Shown here: piece after piece, positions 23,591 through 36,800 of the stretch
Position numbering within the stretch: the first letter of the stretch is position 1
How the letters are laid out: the number at the start of each line of letters is the position of its first letter
The notes under the pieces: generated by a model
What the model saw: the letters and a program-made list of their open reading frames with translations, nothing else
Database searches by the model: none
What the model was told of the DNA's origin: nothing
Assembly (NCBI GenBank): GCA_013398015.1
Contig: VZRR01002166.1
Location: 20,625-84,624 of the forward strand
Length of the DNA stretch: 64,000 nt
Origin: Oreocharis arfaki
Lineage: Eukaryota; Chordata; Aves; Passeriformes; Paramythiidae
Direction of reading: 5' to 3'
Position numbers and translations under genes: made by a program

Positions 23591-23940
23591 TGAGTAGCTA
23601 ATTCAGGCCCAAAATAATTACCCTTTATTTATTAGCATGTTAAAATGCCTCTAATTGGGTTTTGCTGCAGTATCTTCAGTCTTCTGACTTGGAAGTTTTT
23701 TTCTCAGTCAAAACTTAGCAGTCAATCCTTTGGTGTGGTGTTACAGCTCTGCAGATTATGTGTGGAGGTAATTAAGTAATAACGATTGAGGTGCAGGGTA
23801 TTTCCTTGGGATTAATGACTGTCTGGGAGGAGCTGATGGCCCAAGGTGTAGCCAAGGGCCATTAACACCAGCCAACTAATAATTGTAAGAAAATGCCATG
23901 TGCCAAGGTCATTACTGCTATTAGAAGTTGAGGGCCATGA
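23591..23940. promoter_or_regulatory. Candidate conserved non-coding block
   Basis: Unique-looking AT-rich sequence with many TAAT/ATTA cores: AAAATAATTACCC, TATTAGCATG, CTCTAATTGGG, GGTAATTAAGTAATAACG, GGATTAATGACTG and CCAACTAATAATTG. GCCATTAACACC and CAAGGTCATTACTG also occur, the latter resembling a nuclear-receptor half site. The call is inference from motif density and has not been aligned. Confidence 0.35.
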
Positions 23941-26900
23941 GGAGGTAGGTGTGGGGGGAGATGAAGTAACATAGGAAGTATATGGATTTTGGAAAATGTG
24001 ATATGATCTTAATGAGTATCTGCATGATGTACTTGTTGATTAGCCAGTCTTCTCCTTCCCTCCATTCCTCACTGTTCTGTCCAAAGCTTAATGGCGAGGA
24101 TCAGGGTGAGCAAAGATGATGCTTTTCTTGTCTGGTGCCCTTTTTCTTAATGGTGCCTCATATTTTGTCCACTTAAGAGGACATTTTATGCATATTACTA
24201 GTGTCATTTTTCTCCTCCTCCTTTAAGGGGAAATTTTCAAAACCCAACCTAGCAGCAACCAAAAGCATTGAGAATACCATGGCTGAGTGGGATGAGATGC
24301 TGATTTGTCTGTATGAATAGGAGGGAGAAAAGTAGTGCTTTTGAAAAACCTACTGGTTGGGCGAGTGCAAATGCTATAGTGTGTCAAAGCACTTGGTTTT
24401 GTAGATAAGGGACTGTGGTTCAAAGCTGAAGTGCAGCTGCAGTGTGGCAGATGGCATTTTGGGGCTTTGATGGACAGCTAAACCTAACTGCCCTCCAAAG
24501 GCTGTAGGATATAAAGATAAATCTTCAATTAAGTTAGAGGCTTAAGAGGCTGGATTCACACAACTTGAATTCGTGTTGTACCTTGACTTCAGTTACAAAC
24601 TTAAAATCTGTGGCAGAGGAAGAGACCTGTTTTGCACAGATTTTTTTTCTTTAGCTTAATATTCCCACCATCAGAATAGTAGGACTTTTGTTTACATGAG
24701 GCTGTTGTACATTGTTGAGTTTTTTCTGTGCTCTTTCCCTCCAAGGTAGGCTCTGATAGGAGTACTTGTCTTTTTCTCAGTCCCAATATATCACTCGTCT
24801 CCAGCAGCTGGCACCTGGATTTATGCTTTTAAGGGTTCAGAGCTGTATGACTTGAATATCCCAAAATGGCAATGCTGGAGGCAGTTTAGAGGAGCCTTTT
24901 TCCTGAGTGGTGGTTCTCATGGTTGGAAGGAATCTTTATCTTGACATGGTGGTTTGTATGAATAAGAAACTGGAAAAAAAAAAAAGTGGAAGTCGAGGGC
25001 TGTAGGAAAACTCATCAGCGGGATCCCTCTCAGCTGGTGAAGGAGGGAGATAGATATGTTGGTATTCATGGTGTAAACAACTGATTACTTCCCTGCCAAG
25101 CTCTGGTCTTTGCTGGAGTAGTGTGCTTGCCACTGCTTAAAAATGAGATCCAGGATGCCTCTTCCAGTTGATTTCTCTGTTAGTAATCACTGTGAAACCT
25201 GCCTATTCTATGTTTTCTCATTTGCCTGGAGTTCAGGAGGAATGATTCTTTTAGAGGTCGGACTTCAAGGTGTCCTTTTAAAGGGGGTTTGATTGAAAGA
25301 AATTATGATGGGGGTCCAAGCAGTCTTGGAATAGTTGAGCATCCTTCCATCCTTGGGAGAGGCTCCCAGCAGCTCAGGTGAGGAGCAATGCAAAAAACAG
25401 GTTTGGGAAACTTCCCATTGCTGGCATCTTTCTACAGTCTCTGGTCATGTCCCAAACTAGGTGTGTCTGGCTAATGAAATGGGTTCCTTTTTAGGTAGGT
25501 GTTTTTTGTTTTTTTTTTTTTTTTTTTTTCCCAGTTCTTTAGTTCAGATATTTAAGAAAAGTTTTGAATGGAGTGGGGGACAGATGGAATTGAAAAATCA
25601 TGTTTTTCTTAACTTTGTAATTTTCTTGCATATAATCGTAATCTTAATAATGATAAATAATCTGTTAAAAACAATTATGGCCTGAATAATAATCCTAACT
25701 AATAAACAGAATGTACTGTGTAATTTTGGTTGTTTTCAGCCATCTGGCTCCAGTCTTACTAATTGACTTAAAGCATAGCGACAATGTCAGCAACATACAG
25801 TGTTCAGTTCAGCTGAAGTTCTTGAGCAGGCATTCCTTACAGAAATCTACTTTTTTTTTGAATAAAAAAGAAATCAATACATCAAAATTATTACTAGCAC
25901 TGTTACAACAGCACAGATCATGAATCCATCACTACTGTCTTCCACTGAGCTCAGAAAAACTTTATTTATAATGATCTGATTGTGTATGGTTTCATTATAT
26001 TCTAGTGAAATTGCAACTGAAAGACTTTAAATGTATCCAGGGATCTAAATTCATGCTGGCACTTCGTTCTGAAGCTGCCAGAATTTCAACACAATTTCAG
26101 TGTTGGCTGGACTTAAGGTGTCTCTTAAAACTCAAGCTCTCCCTTTGGTTGGTTGCTATTCGCAGTTTGGGGGTTTTTTTAATGCACATGATTGCTGAAA
26201 TTTCTAGGGTTTTCACTCAAGACTTTTCAACCCCTCAGTTTAATTCGCCAAAATGAAGACTTGTGCCCATCTCTGGTTTTTCAGATGTAATAGTTTGCCA
26301 GCTTGGGGATGGTTATTTTTTTTCTTACTTACTGGAGAGGTGATTTTCTTCTATTTTTTCTAGCCAAAACCACAGCATAGTGACTTTGTGGCTAGTCTGG
26401 CTCAGTCTGGGTGCTTGTGGTCTGTTATAATTACTGTGATAAAGTAATTACAACAGTGCCAGCCCCCAGCTTCACCACTCAACATCTATCCCTGGGAATT
26501 AGGGTGCCTGCATCTTCGCAGTGGGTGGGCTTTTGTGGGGCAGGGAGTTAGTGAGGGGAGAGTTGAGTGCTCAGGTGGGATGAGCCTCTGGTTGCCCTGA
26601 TGGAGTTTTTTGGCTTGGTTTTTCCGAAGCACTGGTGGCAAGGCTTTGGTGGGCCCCGTAAGCAGAGCAGGGGTCCCTGTTGGTCACAAGCCAGTCCTTC
26701 ACATCACCTTATCCTCCCCTTTCATTTGAGTCATGGCTGCCCTGTCAAGTATCTTTTCTTGGGGAGGACATGGGTAATTGCCTGGATTTGCATAAAGAAG
26801 CAAACAGCCTGGTTTGCCATTCCAGCCACTGGCATTTTCTGCATAGTTGGCTAAATTTGATTATGCCATTTGGACAGTTCTAAGTTTTACACACTCTTAA

Positions 26901-28985
26901 AACAATTTAAGTGGTTTCAGGATGTGGAAAGATATGAATTGTAGTTTCAGCCCTCAATTTTGTGGAGTAAAGCTGTGGTTAAAGGAATTGTATGGCATGC
27001 TGACTAATTATTTATTTTCACCTATGTTACTGTGTATAATCATAGCTGCTCTCAAATACTGTCCCCTGTCCCTTGACATGTATCATCAGATAACATTCAC
27101 CTGTGTGAGGGGTTGGATTTGTTGTAGGCTTTCAGTAAATAATGATGTGAAGAGTTAGTGAGGAAGAAATGCAATTTCTGTGAGGTCTGGTAAGGATGCA
27201 AGGGTAAAGACTTGAAGTTCTGAGGGAGCTCTGCAGTCTGATCCATGGTTTTAGATGTCTTATTTATGGATCTAGATGAATTGGTGACTAATCCCAAACT
27301 TTGCAGCCCTCTGAATGGGAGAAAAGAGCTCCTTCAGTTTAAGAAAAGCCTTTGGGTCAAAGTCGTGTGTGGGATGTGTGCCAAAAACTGGGATGAAAGT
27401 TGTCTCATTTTGGACTAAGGCAATAAGATGCTCCCTGGCAGTATTTTTAGATGGCTTCTGAGTGAACCTGTCCTCCCTGCTGTGCAAAGAAGGTTGGACT
27501 CAATTTAATATCTATTTTGGGCTTCGTGGAGGGTTTTTTGGTTGGATTTTGTTGTTGTTTTTTTGGGGGGGTTTTTGTTTGTTTGTTTGTTTGTTTGTGG
27601 TTGTTTTTTCTAGCAAGGTCTGCGAAATTATTCCCTGTTAGAGGAGCAGACTTCATTGGTGTTTTTCTGATCAGTGTAAAACCAGAGATCTGCTGGGAAT
27701 ACTCTATTTAAGTAAATACTTTTTTTTTTTTTTAACAAGAAGCTGTATTTGCAGCATGGGGCACTTGGTCTGTGTCTCATGATGCCTGACAGGGGCATGT
27801 GAAAGCCCTTGCTTAGGATGATTGCCTTCATGATATGCTTGATCTGAGTTAACTTGTTTTCTGTACCCTCTACCATTTCATTTTGTTGTAGCAAATAAAG
27901 CTTGGATGTGGTAAATGTAATGTCTGCTGCTGCTTGATAATACAGGCCAGTGAATAAATGAACTTCCTCTGATATTCCATATCTTCTCCTAATAAACAGA
28001 AATGCTGCAGTGGGATTGCACGTGAGTGACTTGGAATTACTTATCTCTACCTTCTCTCCTTAAAGTTGTTTTTCTCATGCACTTGCATGTTTTCAGTTTG
28101 CCAAGAAAATAACTTTTGACATGAGATTTAGGATTGGTGATTTAAAGTAGAATCAGGGTACTCCCCACATGATTGTTAGGTTGGGGTCTGTGATTCTGCA
28201 GTGTTTCAGAGTTAGAGGACTTCGGGAATGAAGTCATATGGCTAATTGAATCTATTGAAACTAAAAATGAAGGAAAATATTTAGGAATTTTCTGTGTTGG
28301 AGAGCAAAGGGAGTAGCAACAACAGCTCTTTAGATGGTTCTTGAGCGTGTACTGCTTCTTAAAATTTTCAGTTGTTTTCCAAACATGTATTTTTAAAAAA
28401 TGTCGGTGTGGGAGGCAGTAGGGAGGCAGAGACTCTGAAGATTTTGGTGCATTAAAACCCAGTCATCCTCCAGATGGGTGCCTTCCCATTTGCTGCATGG
28501 GGAGGTCTGGGAGCAGGGCCTTCGCTTGCCCCAAGTCCGACGGGAAGCAGAGCAATGCCTGGCAGTGCAGATTTCCAGTTGGCAGAAGGGGGAATTGGAA
28601 TGATGAGTTGGCATCACACATTGCCTGTGCCTGTAACATATTCTCTGTGCCAATGCTGCAGCTCTCCTATGCTTTCCACGGCATGGGCCGGGGTCCCTGC
28701 TCACCTTGGTGCCGTGAGCCCCTCAGAGAACCGTTGGCACCTGCTGCCAGTGCAAAGGATCCTTGCCGGAGCAAAAAGCAGCAACGTTCATCATGGGCAC
28801 ATAACTGACAACAGGATTTTGGGAGGAACCTTTTGGGATTAATGCTAAAAACATTCAGGTAACCATCTGAGTGCTCGAAGTAGTTTTTAATTTTTTTCCC
28901 AAGGCGTGGTGAGGAAGGAGATGAAGACTCCTCATCTGTTTGCTGTCCTCATAGCACAGCCTGGCTGCTGAATAGCTGAGTGACA
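23941..28985. other. Long non-coding stretch, no recognised gene
   Basis: Intronic-type sequence with poly-T runs at 25509-25529 (21 bases) and 27720-27733, a 12-base poly-A at 24974-24985, and a T/G tract with five GTTT units near 27577-27596. A short piece near 27485-27505 (GAAGGTTGGACTCAAT) resembles the 3' region of CR1 elements but is too short to call. Frames at 28393-28842 are GC-rich shadows on both strands. Confidence 0.5.
27530..27612 (+). repeat. T/G-rich low-complexity tract with (GTTT)5
   Basis: About 80 bases of almost only T and G, including G-runs (GGGGGGG near 27565-27571) and five tandem GTTT units. It is simple sequence, oriented T/G on the plus strand like the others in this window. 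Confidence 0.85.
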
Positions 28986-29200
28986 GGCAATCTGGCCTAT
29001 CCATATGACCATATTGTTTTCCTCCCCTAATTAGCCTGGTCCTTACTGTGCTGATGAGGAAACAGATGCACTGAGCAGCAAATTACCTTCATCTTGCCTC
29101 CGCACAAAAAAGACACAGCATTTAATTGACTCATTTGATCTCCGGCAATTCAAAGCAAGTAAAGTGGAAATATTTAAAAGTGGCACTTCATTTCCGAGTA
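28986..29200. promoter_or_regulatory. Candidate conserved non-coding block
   Basis: CCATATGACCATATTG, CCCTAATTAGCCTGG, AGCAAATTACCTTCATC and GCATTTAATTGACTCATTTG occur in a compact repeat-free block. TGACTCAT, an AP-1-like site, sits inside it at about 29128-29135. The call is by texture and has not been aligned. Confidence 0.35.
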
Positions 29201-32200
29201 GGGGGAAAGTATGTTGGGAGTGCACACACATGCATTTGTGTATGCTTGTCGTTTTACAGTGTCGAATGTGACGGTGATGGTGAGGCTTGGGGTATTGCTT
29301 TTTATGTCTTTAAAGAGAGGCACAAGCAAAAACAGTGAAAAAGTGCCCTATTACTTCCTTTGTCAACAGCAAAATATTTGCATACTTAACTGCGCCGATA
29401 TTTCTCTACAGATCCTTGGCTGTGAATGTTCCTTTTCTGTGCAGCATGGCATGCTGCACATATGGGCAGCTGAAATGCCTCATTCCTGCATCCCTGAGCT
29501 CCTGCCTGTGTTCCTGCCTGGGCAGTGGCCACAATGCAGGGGTCTCCTATTGCCCCTGTTTTCATTTACACAGATATATATGTATTTTTCCCTATTGGTG
29601 TTTTTTTTTTTTCCCTTTCTTTGCTTGTTTTCTTTCGTTTCTAATGCAAATACATAAATACATATGGGTACATTTTTAAGGTGCTGCTCCAGGGATTGAG
29701 GAAGGCTCTTACTGGCTGTGTGTAGCTGGTGCCTGACACATGCCCCAGCACTGCTGTGGGTGCAGTACCCAGACACTTCCTTGCAGCCCTTGGGGTTACT
29801 GGGAAGCTCTCAGCATAGGTGGACAGTCCAAAAATTCCCATGTGGACAAATAGGATGTGTCTGGCATAATGCAGTCTAGCCTTGAAGATGGGGGAGAAAC
29901 TTGCCTTTTACTTGATAGCCTGTGTGCATTTATGTCTTGGGTCTCCAGGGTGAAAGTCATCTGGTCAAGGCAAACAGTCACTCCCTGAATTCACCAACTC
30001 AGTGCGGCTGGACTTCTTTCATGCCAACTTAATCCTTCAAGAGGTGGTTTCTCCTGCAATTCTCTGCAGTGAATGCTCTACAAAAAGGAAATTGTTACCA
30101 TGCCCACATCATGGTGGCCATCCCCTGTGTTGGGACACTGTAGCTTAGCAGATCCTAAGGGGTGTTTAAGATGCAGATATTTCTTCTCCTTTGCCTCTGA
30201 CCTAATGTGGCCTTCACCATGTATGATTATATCACATGGGTTTGCCCCTCTGCTGCACTTCAGAAAAAGCGGTCACCAAGTCTGCATCTGTTTTCTTTTA
30301 ACTCTCGAGTGTTTAAGAGGTAGCATGAGTAATAGTACTCTGCATGCTACCAGGGCATATATGGGTGTGTTACTCATGTCGGCTTGCATTTCTCAGATGA
30401 GGGAATTTTTTTTTAGAAATACAATTAGAATGTGGAGTACCATTTAAAATACTAAACTTTCTCTTTAAATGACTAAAACTCCATATTTATACTGGCAAGA
30501 TGATCATTGAAATGTGTTCAGGCAGTACCAACTTCACTCTATGGACTGCATCTCCTGCTTCTTCCCCTTTTCCTAAGCTTTCCACCTTCTGCATTTGTTA
30601 CAAATGCCTGTTCAATAGATTGCTGTTGCTGGTGGCTTTGAGATAGCTTTCAAAGACCTTTTGCTACTTGCTTTCCAGTTCTATTTAATGTTTTCATCCG
30701 GTTTATGCAGTGCAAGTGTGAAAGAAAACTTTTGGATTAAGTGGGCCAGTTCCTTCAGGAAAGCTCCTGAGAGTGCACCAGCAGGGCTAGTTCAGTAAGC
30801 AAAGTGACCATTCTGTAAAGAAAGGCAGATGTAATTAGAGGGGGTATTTTGGATGCACTGTGGATTACACATGCTGGATTTCTCATGGTGAGAATCCTGA
30901 CATATCTGTTACCTTGGTGCTTTTTTTTTGTCGCCATGGGGTAAAGGGATATGTTTTGTAATGAAAATTACATGTACTTATTCCATTTTACTTGGGCACA
31001 AACCTTCCAGGGGAAAGAAGTGGGAGCAGGTAGTAGAGTCAAGTACCTGTAAGCAGGTGTATTTTTCAGGCTTTTTTCTCCCTCTGATTGTATGATGCTG
31101 AATTTCTTACACCTGAACAAAGAAAGCAGAAACAAACTGCCACAGAAGGCAGAAACTACAAAGGCAAAGACAAAGATATCTGTAAAACAAGGATACTGGA
31201 AACATCATTTGAATTAGTGATACAGTAAGTGGCAGCTTTTTTACCTAGTGTGGTATTACTCTCATTTACGTAATTATCTGTTGCTTTTAACATTGTATGT
31301 GCTATAACAGAACTGATTGAATGAAAAGTGCATATGCCATTGAGTCAGACTGCTGTGTTTGTGATGAGCTGTTCAGATTTTAAATAATTTGTTGGAGCAA
31401 AAGTCCTGCAGCTCATACTAGTAGTTATGTATTCTGGGTGAGAGACCATTTGACGTGCAGTTGGTGCGTTATTCACTGTATGCTTACTGTGCGTTCTTGT
31501 GAGAAAATTGAGTCAATGAAAGGACAACTCGCATCTGCTAGTATAGGTTATTTTGGATTGTTTAATATTAATTATTATTTTTAAGTGGCTGTGTTGTGCA
31601 AGGCTCAGGACTCCTGCTCTGGGAGGATGCGCATAGCACAGGAGAGGCTGTGCTGGCCTCACAGAAGGGGGATGTGTCGGGCAGCCCGTGCTGCCTGTCC
31701 TGCCTGGATGATGAAACAGCTTCCACAGGGTGCCATCCCACCCCTGTGAATGTTTATGAATAATCACAGTGTAAGTGGGAAACACACAAATCCCCTTCTA
31801 AAGTGAATGGGGTTGGATTGTTTAGGCTCTCAGTGGGTGGTGTGCACTGTTGTTGCCTTCCAGGTGTAATTGCAACGACATCTTGAAAAGCACAGGCACC
31901 ACGTGGGCCGTGGGGCATGGGCGAGTCAGCAATAGAGCAAAGCCACTGAAAGTTAAAAGATGTCTTGCTAGCCCTACCTAAAGAAGCCTGTAAAGCTCCT
32001 GTGGGCTTGAGCTGAGGAGGGGTGCTCGTCTGAGCTGGTGTGAGGCTCTGGATGGAAATCAGAGCTGGGCTTGGAGTCTTGCTCTGAGACAGCAGCTCTT
32101 GGCAGCTGGGGCTCTTGTGCCTGAGAGGTGTTTTGCAGTGGGTCTGAATGTGGCTGAAGGTCTGGACTCTGTTGCTCAAAAAAATCTGGAAGATGCTGGG

Positions 32201-32338
32201 GGGGATAGAGTGGGAAACGTGTATCTACAGGCACCAAGTGATACCTGGGAGGCAGTCCATGAAGCCTGGAAGACTTGAAAATTTACTTTGTTCCTGTCTT
32301 TTTCAAGATATAGTCAGGATTGGATGGGTTTGTTTTGA

Positions 32339-32405
32339 GCGGGTTTTTTGTTTATTGGTTTTGTCTTGGTTTTTTTGTTGCTTTTTTTTGTTTTCATTCT
32401 TGTTC
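32339..32405 (+). repeat. T/G-rich low-complexity tract
   Basis: Nearly pure T and G (GGGTTTTTTGTTTATTGG-type words and GTTGCTTTTTTTTG), the third such tract with the same strand orientation. Confidence 0.8.
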
Positions 32406-32810
32406 TGCTTGGGCTGTCCTTGCTGACAGATAAATACATCTTGTCACTTCTAGGCAAAATAGTTCTTTGGAAGTCTGCAAACTCGGGGCTGAGACTCCAG
32501 ACCAAACGAGCCCTTGAAATGTCTCTGATTCCTGAGTACTTGAAAATCTGTCCTAATGCAAGCAGAGTGTCAGAGACCCCGGGGCAATGCTGGAGGCAGG
32601 TGCTCGTATTCGGTGCCTGCCTGGGTCTGGAGCTGTATGGGCAGGAAGAGCGAGCCTCCTGCAAAGGGTCAGCAAAAGTGTTGGGAGCATCACTCCTAAG
32701 TTTGATTTACATTTATCTTTATTGTCCTTCTGCTCCTTCAGCGCAGGATGAAGGAGTGCCCTCCGCATCCGAAGTGACTGATTTGATGAAAAGTACCCAG
32801 AAGTGTATTC

Positions 32811-32827
32811 TCCCCCCGCCCCCCCCN
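32811..32827. repeat. Poly-C tract with an ambiguous base
   Basis: Two long C-runs separated by one G end at a single N (32827). On the minus strand this is a G-run pair that could fold into a quadruplex. Unlike the N at 2158, the two flanks are not copies of each other, so this N is better explained by poor base-calling or a small gap in a homopolymer. Confidence 0.85.
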
Positions 32828-33679
32828 AAAGGAAGAAGATTAAGAAGTTGTTTAGCAACGTCACAAAACAATGAGGAAAAAAAGCATTAAGAGCAGCCGG
32901 AAAAAGCCATCAGCCTGAAAAGAAGAGTAGTAATTTTAAAATGTGATAAAAGGGATCGGCTTTTGTGTGCAGCAGTCACCACTCAGGGACTTTCAGGCGT
33001 TACTGACAGTACATCACTGAGGACCTGTTTTGGTGCTCTCCTGCTTGAGGTTTTGAGTGCTGATAGACAAGTATTTATGCGTGTGCTGCACCACTGTGTC
33101 GGTCATCTCATCACAGAGTGGAAAATTAATTGTTCCACCGTGGAGAAGATCTGAATGCCAAGTGCCTTCCTCCTTCCCCTGCCTCCCCGCATTTCTTTCA
33201 ATATTTAGCCAAGGCAGCTGAGCTTTAATCTAAGATTTCCCCATGTCTTTGCATACATCATTGACGGACTGTAATTCCATAAACTAGAATAGGTCTCAAG
33301 TAATCACCTTTTGAACTCAGTGGTGGAGCTAATTGAATGAAACTTGCTGGAAAAGACACAAAATAATTTAGTTTGTGTATGTTAGGGTGTCAAAGTGTGC
33401 TATTGTAACAAAGCTTCCTCTCCTACCCCCCTTTTTTATTCCCATGTTTATGTACTTTTAAAGTATAATCAACAAGAGAGGCAGGAAATATGTTTTCTTT
33501 GTTGGTGCTGAAAGTGGCTAATTGTTATTTGTCAAGATAACAGGATTTTAGGAAGAGCGAGATAAATACTGCATGTTTCATGGGGGTTATACCAAATGCA
33601 TTTCCAAAGTGATCCAAAGGTGTGGCTCTCAGGGGCTGAGGGAGTGGTGAGGCTCCAGTAAGAGCATGGTAAGATGGGG

Positions 33680-33842
33680 GAGACCTGGGTTAGAATTTTG
33701 TCTCATTTCTTGACCATTGGTGAGGGGTTTCCCCTCTCCAAAAGGAAATCTTTCCTTTGCACTTTCCCTCATGGCTTTTGCCAAACTGGGAAGTGATAAA
33801 AATGAGGTTTCCTTGTGTTTGCAAAGTGTTTTGAGATTTGTG
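33680..33842 (+). mobile_element. Degenerate MIR/CORE-SINE-like remnant
   Basis: The segment contains GAGACCTGGGTTAGAATTTT near its left end, a pyrimidine-rich middle, then GATAAAAATGAGG and TTTGCAAAGTGTTTTGAGAT at its right end. This follows the order of MIR/CORE-SINE elements: CTGGGTTCAAATCC, then a GATAATAAT region, then TTTGTAAAGTGCTTTGAGAT. Divergence is high, as expected for these very old amniote repeats. The call is by remembered consensus and needs a repeat-library search. Confidence 0.5.
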
Positions 33843-36800
33843 GGTGAAACTCTCCATAACCCAAGTAGTACTCGTTACAAATGTGATCTAAGCTATAAGG
33901 CTTGCGGTCCTTACTTGAGTACAATGCCTTTGATTCACTGCGAGCTGGATCCAGGAAAAAAAAGCACAGTGTTATGTGTGGCTCATATTTCTCAGTGTTT
34001 TATCCAATAGAAAAAAGGTATAAAACTACTGAAATGATATGTTATTTAACTGATTGGGAGCTCCTGGTACATGCAGATCCTGTCCTGGGGCTCACTGCTG
34101 TGGGGAAACCTTCAGTGAGCAAAGTACCCCAGAGCATGAGGTGTTTTCACCTGAGTTGTTGGGGCTCTAAATGCAAGAAAATTGAGGAGAGCAAGTTACT
34201 GGTGATTCTTCCTACTGGCAAGAGAGATAAGTGGTAGCTGTTGTCAGTGCCTGTGGTAAATTGCAGTATTTAGAGTTGGCAATTTCACAGGACTATGGCA
34301 AGGACAGGTTTCTATCTGGAGCCAGCGCGAGGTAAATCCTCTCATAGGGTGCTCAGCTGGAGCAGGGCTGCCCTGCCGACATTCCGTCCTGTCCAGCTGA
34401 AGGGTTTTCGCTCTCAATTCAATTTTTCTCCTCTTCTAACCACTAAGTAGATGTAATTTTGGTGACTGCCTGAACATTAGTGTGCACAGGAAAACTGAAT
34501 GCACGATCCATCTCGCAGTGGCTGCAATGTGTGTCTGCCCTGTACAAGGTGCTTGGAGGTGGTGTGCACCTGCAGGCAGATTAGCAGCAGAATATAGACC
34601 AAGTCTGCCAAGGAGGTGGTTATTTCATTAATTTGAAATAGCTGCCTCTCCCAGCATCTGGCTTGCTGAGTGATTTCTGTGTTTGCAGGGGTCCCAGGCC
34701 CCTTGCAGCGGGCTCTGCCGTGTGTTTGCTTGTTTGCCTCCCAGCATTTTGGTCCCTTGCACCTTCTCTGAATAGCGCTTTTCTTTGCAGCATGAAAGCT
34801 TTGCATAGTAAGGACCTCACAACACAAGAATGAGTGTTACTTCCTTTTCTTTCTTCCTTTTTTCCCCTCTCCCCATTCTGCTCTCTGCATCCACAGTTTT
34901 TGCTCTGTGCTGCTAGGCCAGAAGCTTCTTTGTTGTGTCAATAGGACTGGCTGAGCCGGGAGGCTGTAGCCCTCTTTTACCCATGACGGCTCACTAGGAA
35001 TATGTGTGTGTTTGCCTGTATCCCTTTCTTTTTTCCTCCTATTATCCTGTCAGAGTAATTAGTGTGGCTTTATGGCTGAAATCGGTGAAGAGAGGAATAG
35101 TGAAATCTGTCTGTACTGAAGTGCAGCAGAGGCTTTCATTAACCTTATAATCGAGGAAAAAAATCAAAAGTAAATAAGTCACGCACAGTAAGAAGCGTCA
35201 CAATTTGCTGCCCCTTTCATTTGTGCAGGACAGGAGGCTGCAGAGAGGCTGAACCCTGTGTCATGTCATGCATCTCTAATCCTCAGCAATTTGGGGCTGC
35301 AAGGGAGGGGGCTCCACCTTGTGCTCCCATTTCCCCCTCTCCCACCACAAATCTCTATTTCCTCTCCCAAATATGCATTTGCAAAAGTTTCAGTTCGAAG
35401 TGATGCACAGGAAACTTTTCAAATACTGTATGGAAAGCTTGGTGTTGTGTTAAAATGCACGTTTAGGGAAAAAACTAAAGTTAGCATGATGAGAATGGAC
35501 TTCGGGAAGATTTTGGCTCACTCTATTCCTCCATGTCTGAGAACTCATTCCTGCATGAATGCCAGCTTACCCCTGGATTTGAATACCAGTGTAATATCCA
35601 GTTGACTTTATGCTTAGGTAACTTTCTTGTAAAATACTCAATTTTCATTAGCTTTCTTATTAGACCTTTTTTTTTTCCATGTGGAGTTTCATGTAATAGT
35701 AATTGGACATTAGCTGAACAAATGTAAGTCAGCAGTTTTCAGCTTACAAAGTTTTTTTTTTATTTTTATTTTTTTGACAGATGTGATGCATTTTGATGAG
35801 AGGTGATGGGTTGGATGCTAAAGGTGGTGAGCGTTCAGCTCCTGTATTTTTGTGGCCTTGAATAAATTAGTGTCAAAAATCTGTTCATTCACTTAAGCCA
35901 GTTATATCTGTTCTATCTAGAGCTGGTCAAACTTTTTCACGTTGATAACTTTCCACTAAGAATATGTTTGGTTTAAGTCAAAGTTCTCTAGAAGAAAACT
36001 ACTCTTCTTGTGTTTTTATATTTATTTTTTGCTCCTAACAGCCAAGTTTTCACACTGCCTTAGCTTAAAAGAAACTGTTAATTCCCTCCACCCCCACCCC
36101 CACCTTCTCATCCTGCTTCTTTGTATCTTTCTTTTTACATGAAAATGAAATGAAACATTTTAAGATCCTGAAATGGTCATCCAAATGTTTTGCAAAACTG
36201 GGGAGCAAGAGGTCTTTGAAAGCAAGCTGAAACTGAGAAGGCACCTTTTCAAAATGGAGAAAAAAATACATGTGTGCTTGTAAATGGAAATTCTGTGTGA
36301 GAAATCAGGCTTTGGAAAAGGATCCTTTCTTCTTTCTCCACATTTTGTGTATGGAAGTATTCTGCAAGAAATCCCAAATACTCTGGCTGGTTTGTGTTTG
36401 GCAGTGAGGGAATAGATGAGCAGGACTGGATCTGTGGCACTGCTGAAACGTGGGGAGGAGATGATCCTGCTCTGCCCCTTGTACCTTCCCAGGCAGGAAA
36501 AGGTGAGGTGGTGGCAGTGCTTCCTCCTTAAGGCAAATCAAGGCAACTTCATTTTGGGGAGCAAAATCTTCTTTCAATGAGTCTCACCCAGCAGACTCTG
36601 CTGTGGGAATACTGCTGGTGTCTCTTCTGGCCATGTGCCACTTGGGGCTGCCTGGACCTGATGCTAGTCCCATGAAGTCGGGGGTAACCAGGTGAATACA
36701 GTTACATCACTGCCCATGATGAGGGGGAATAGTCATGTAGCCTGTGGCCCAGATTATACATTTCATATGTTCTTTGGAGCTTAATACTTCATATGTTTGA

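Larger units (their letters stand above)
29201..33679. other. Non-coding stretch, no recognised gene
   Basis: Intronic-type sequence. The longest forward open frame of the window (32348-32890) lies here. It runs through the T/G tract and the N-containing poly-C, begins on a non-ATG codon and resembles nothing known, so I do not call it a gene. A Ser/Thr/Pro-rich minus-strand frame at 31754-32179 is likewise unsupported. Around 33190-33350 there is another TAAT-bearing, CNE-like block. Confidence 0.5.

Noticed and set aside
27485..27510. Possible CR1 3' remnant (GAAGGTTGGACTCAAT)
   Set aside because: Only about 16 bases resemble the family and no further words follow in order.
31754..32179. 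141-codon Ser/Thr/Pro-rich minus-strand frame
   Set aside because: Low-complexity translation with no start context, splice sites or similarity.
32348..32890. 180-codon forward open frame
   Set aside because: Begins inside a T/G-rich tract, runs through an ambiguous base in poly-C, lacks an ATG at its start and has no family resemblance.
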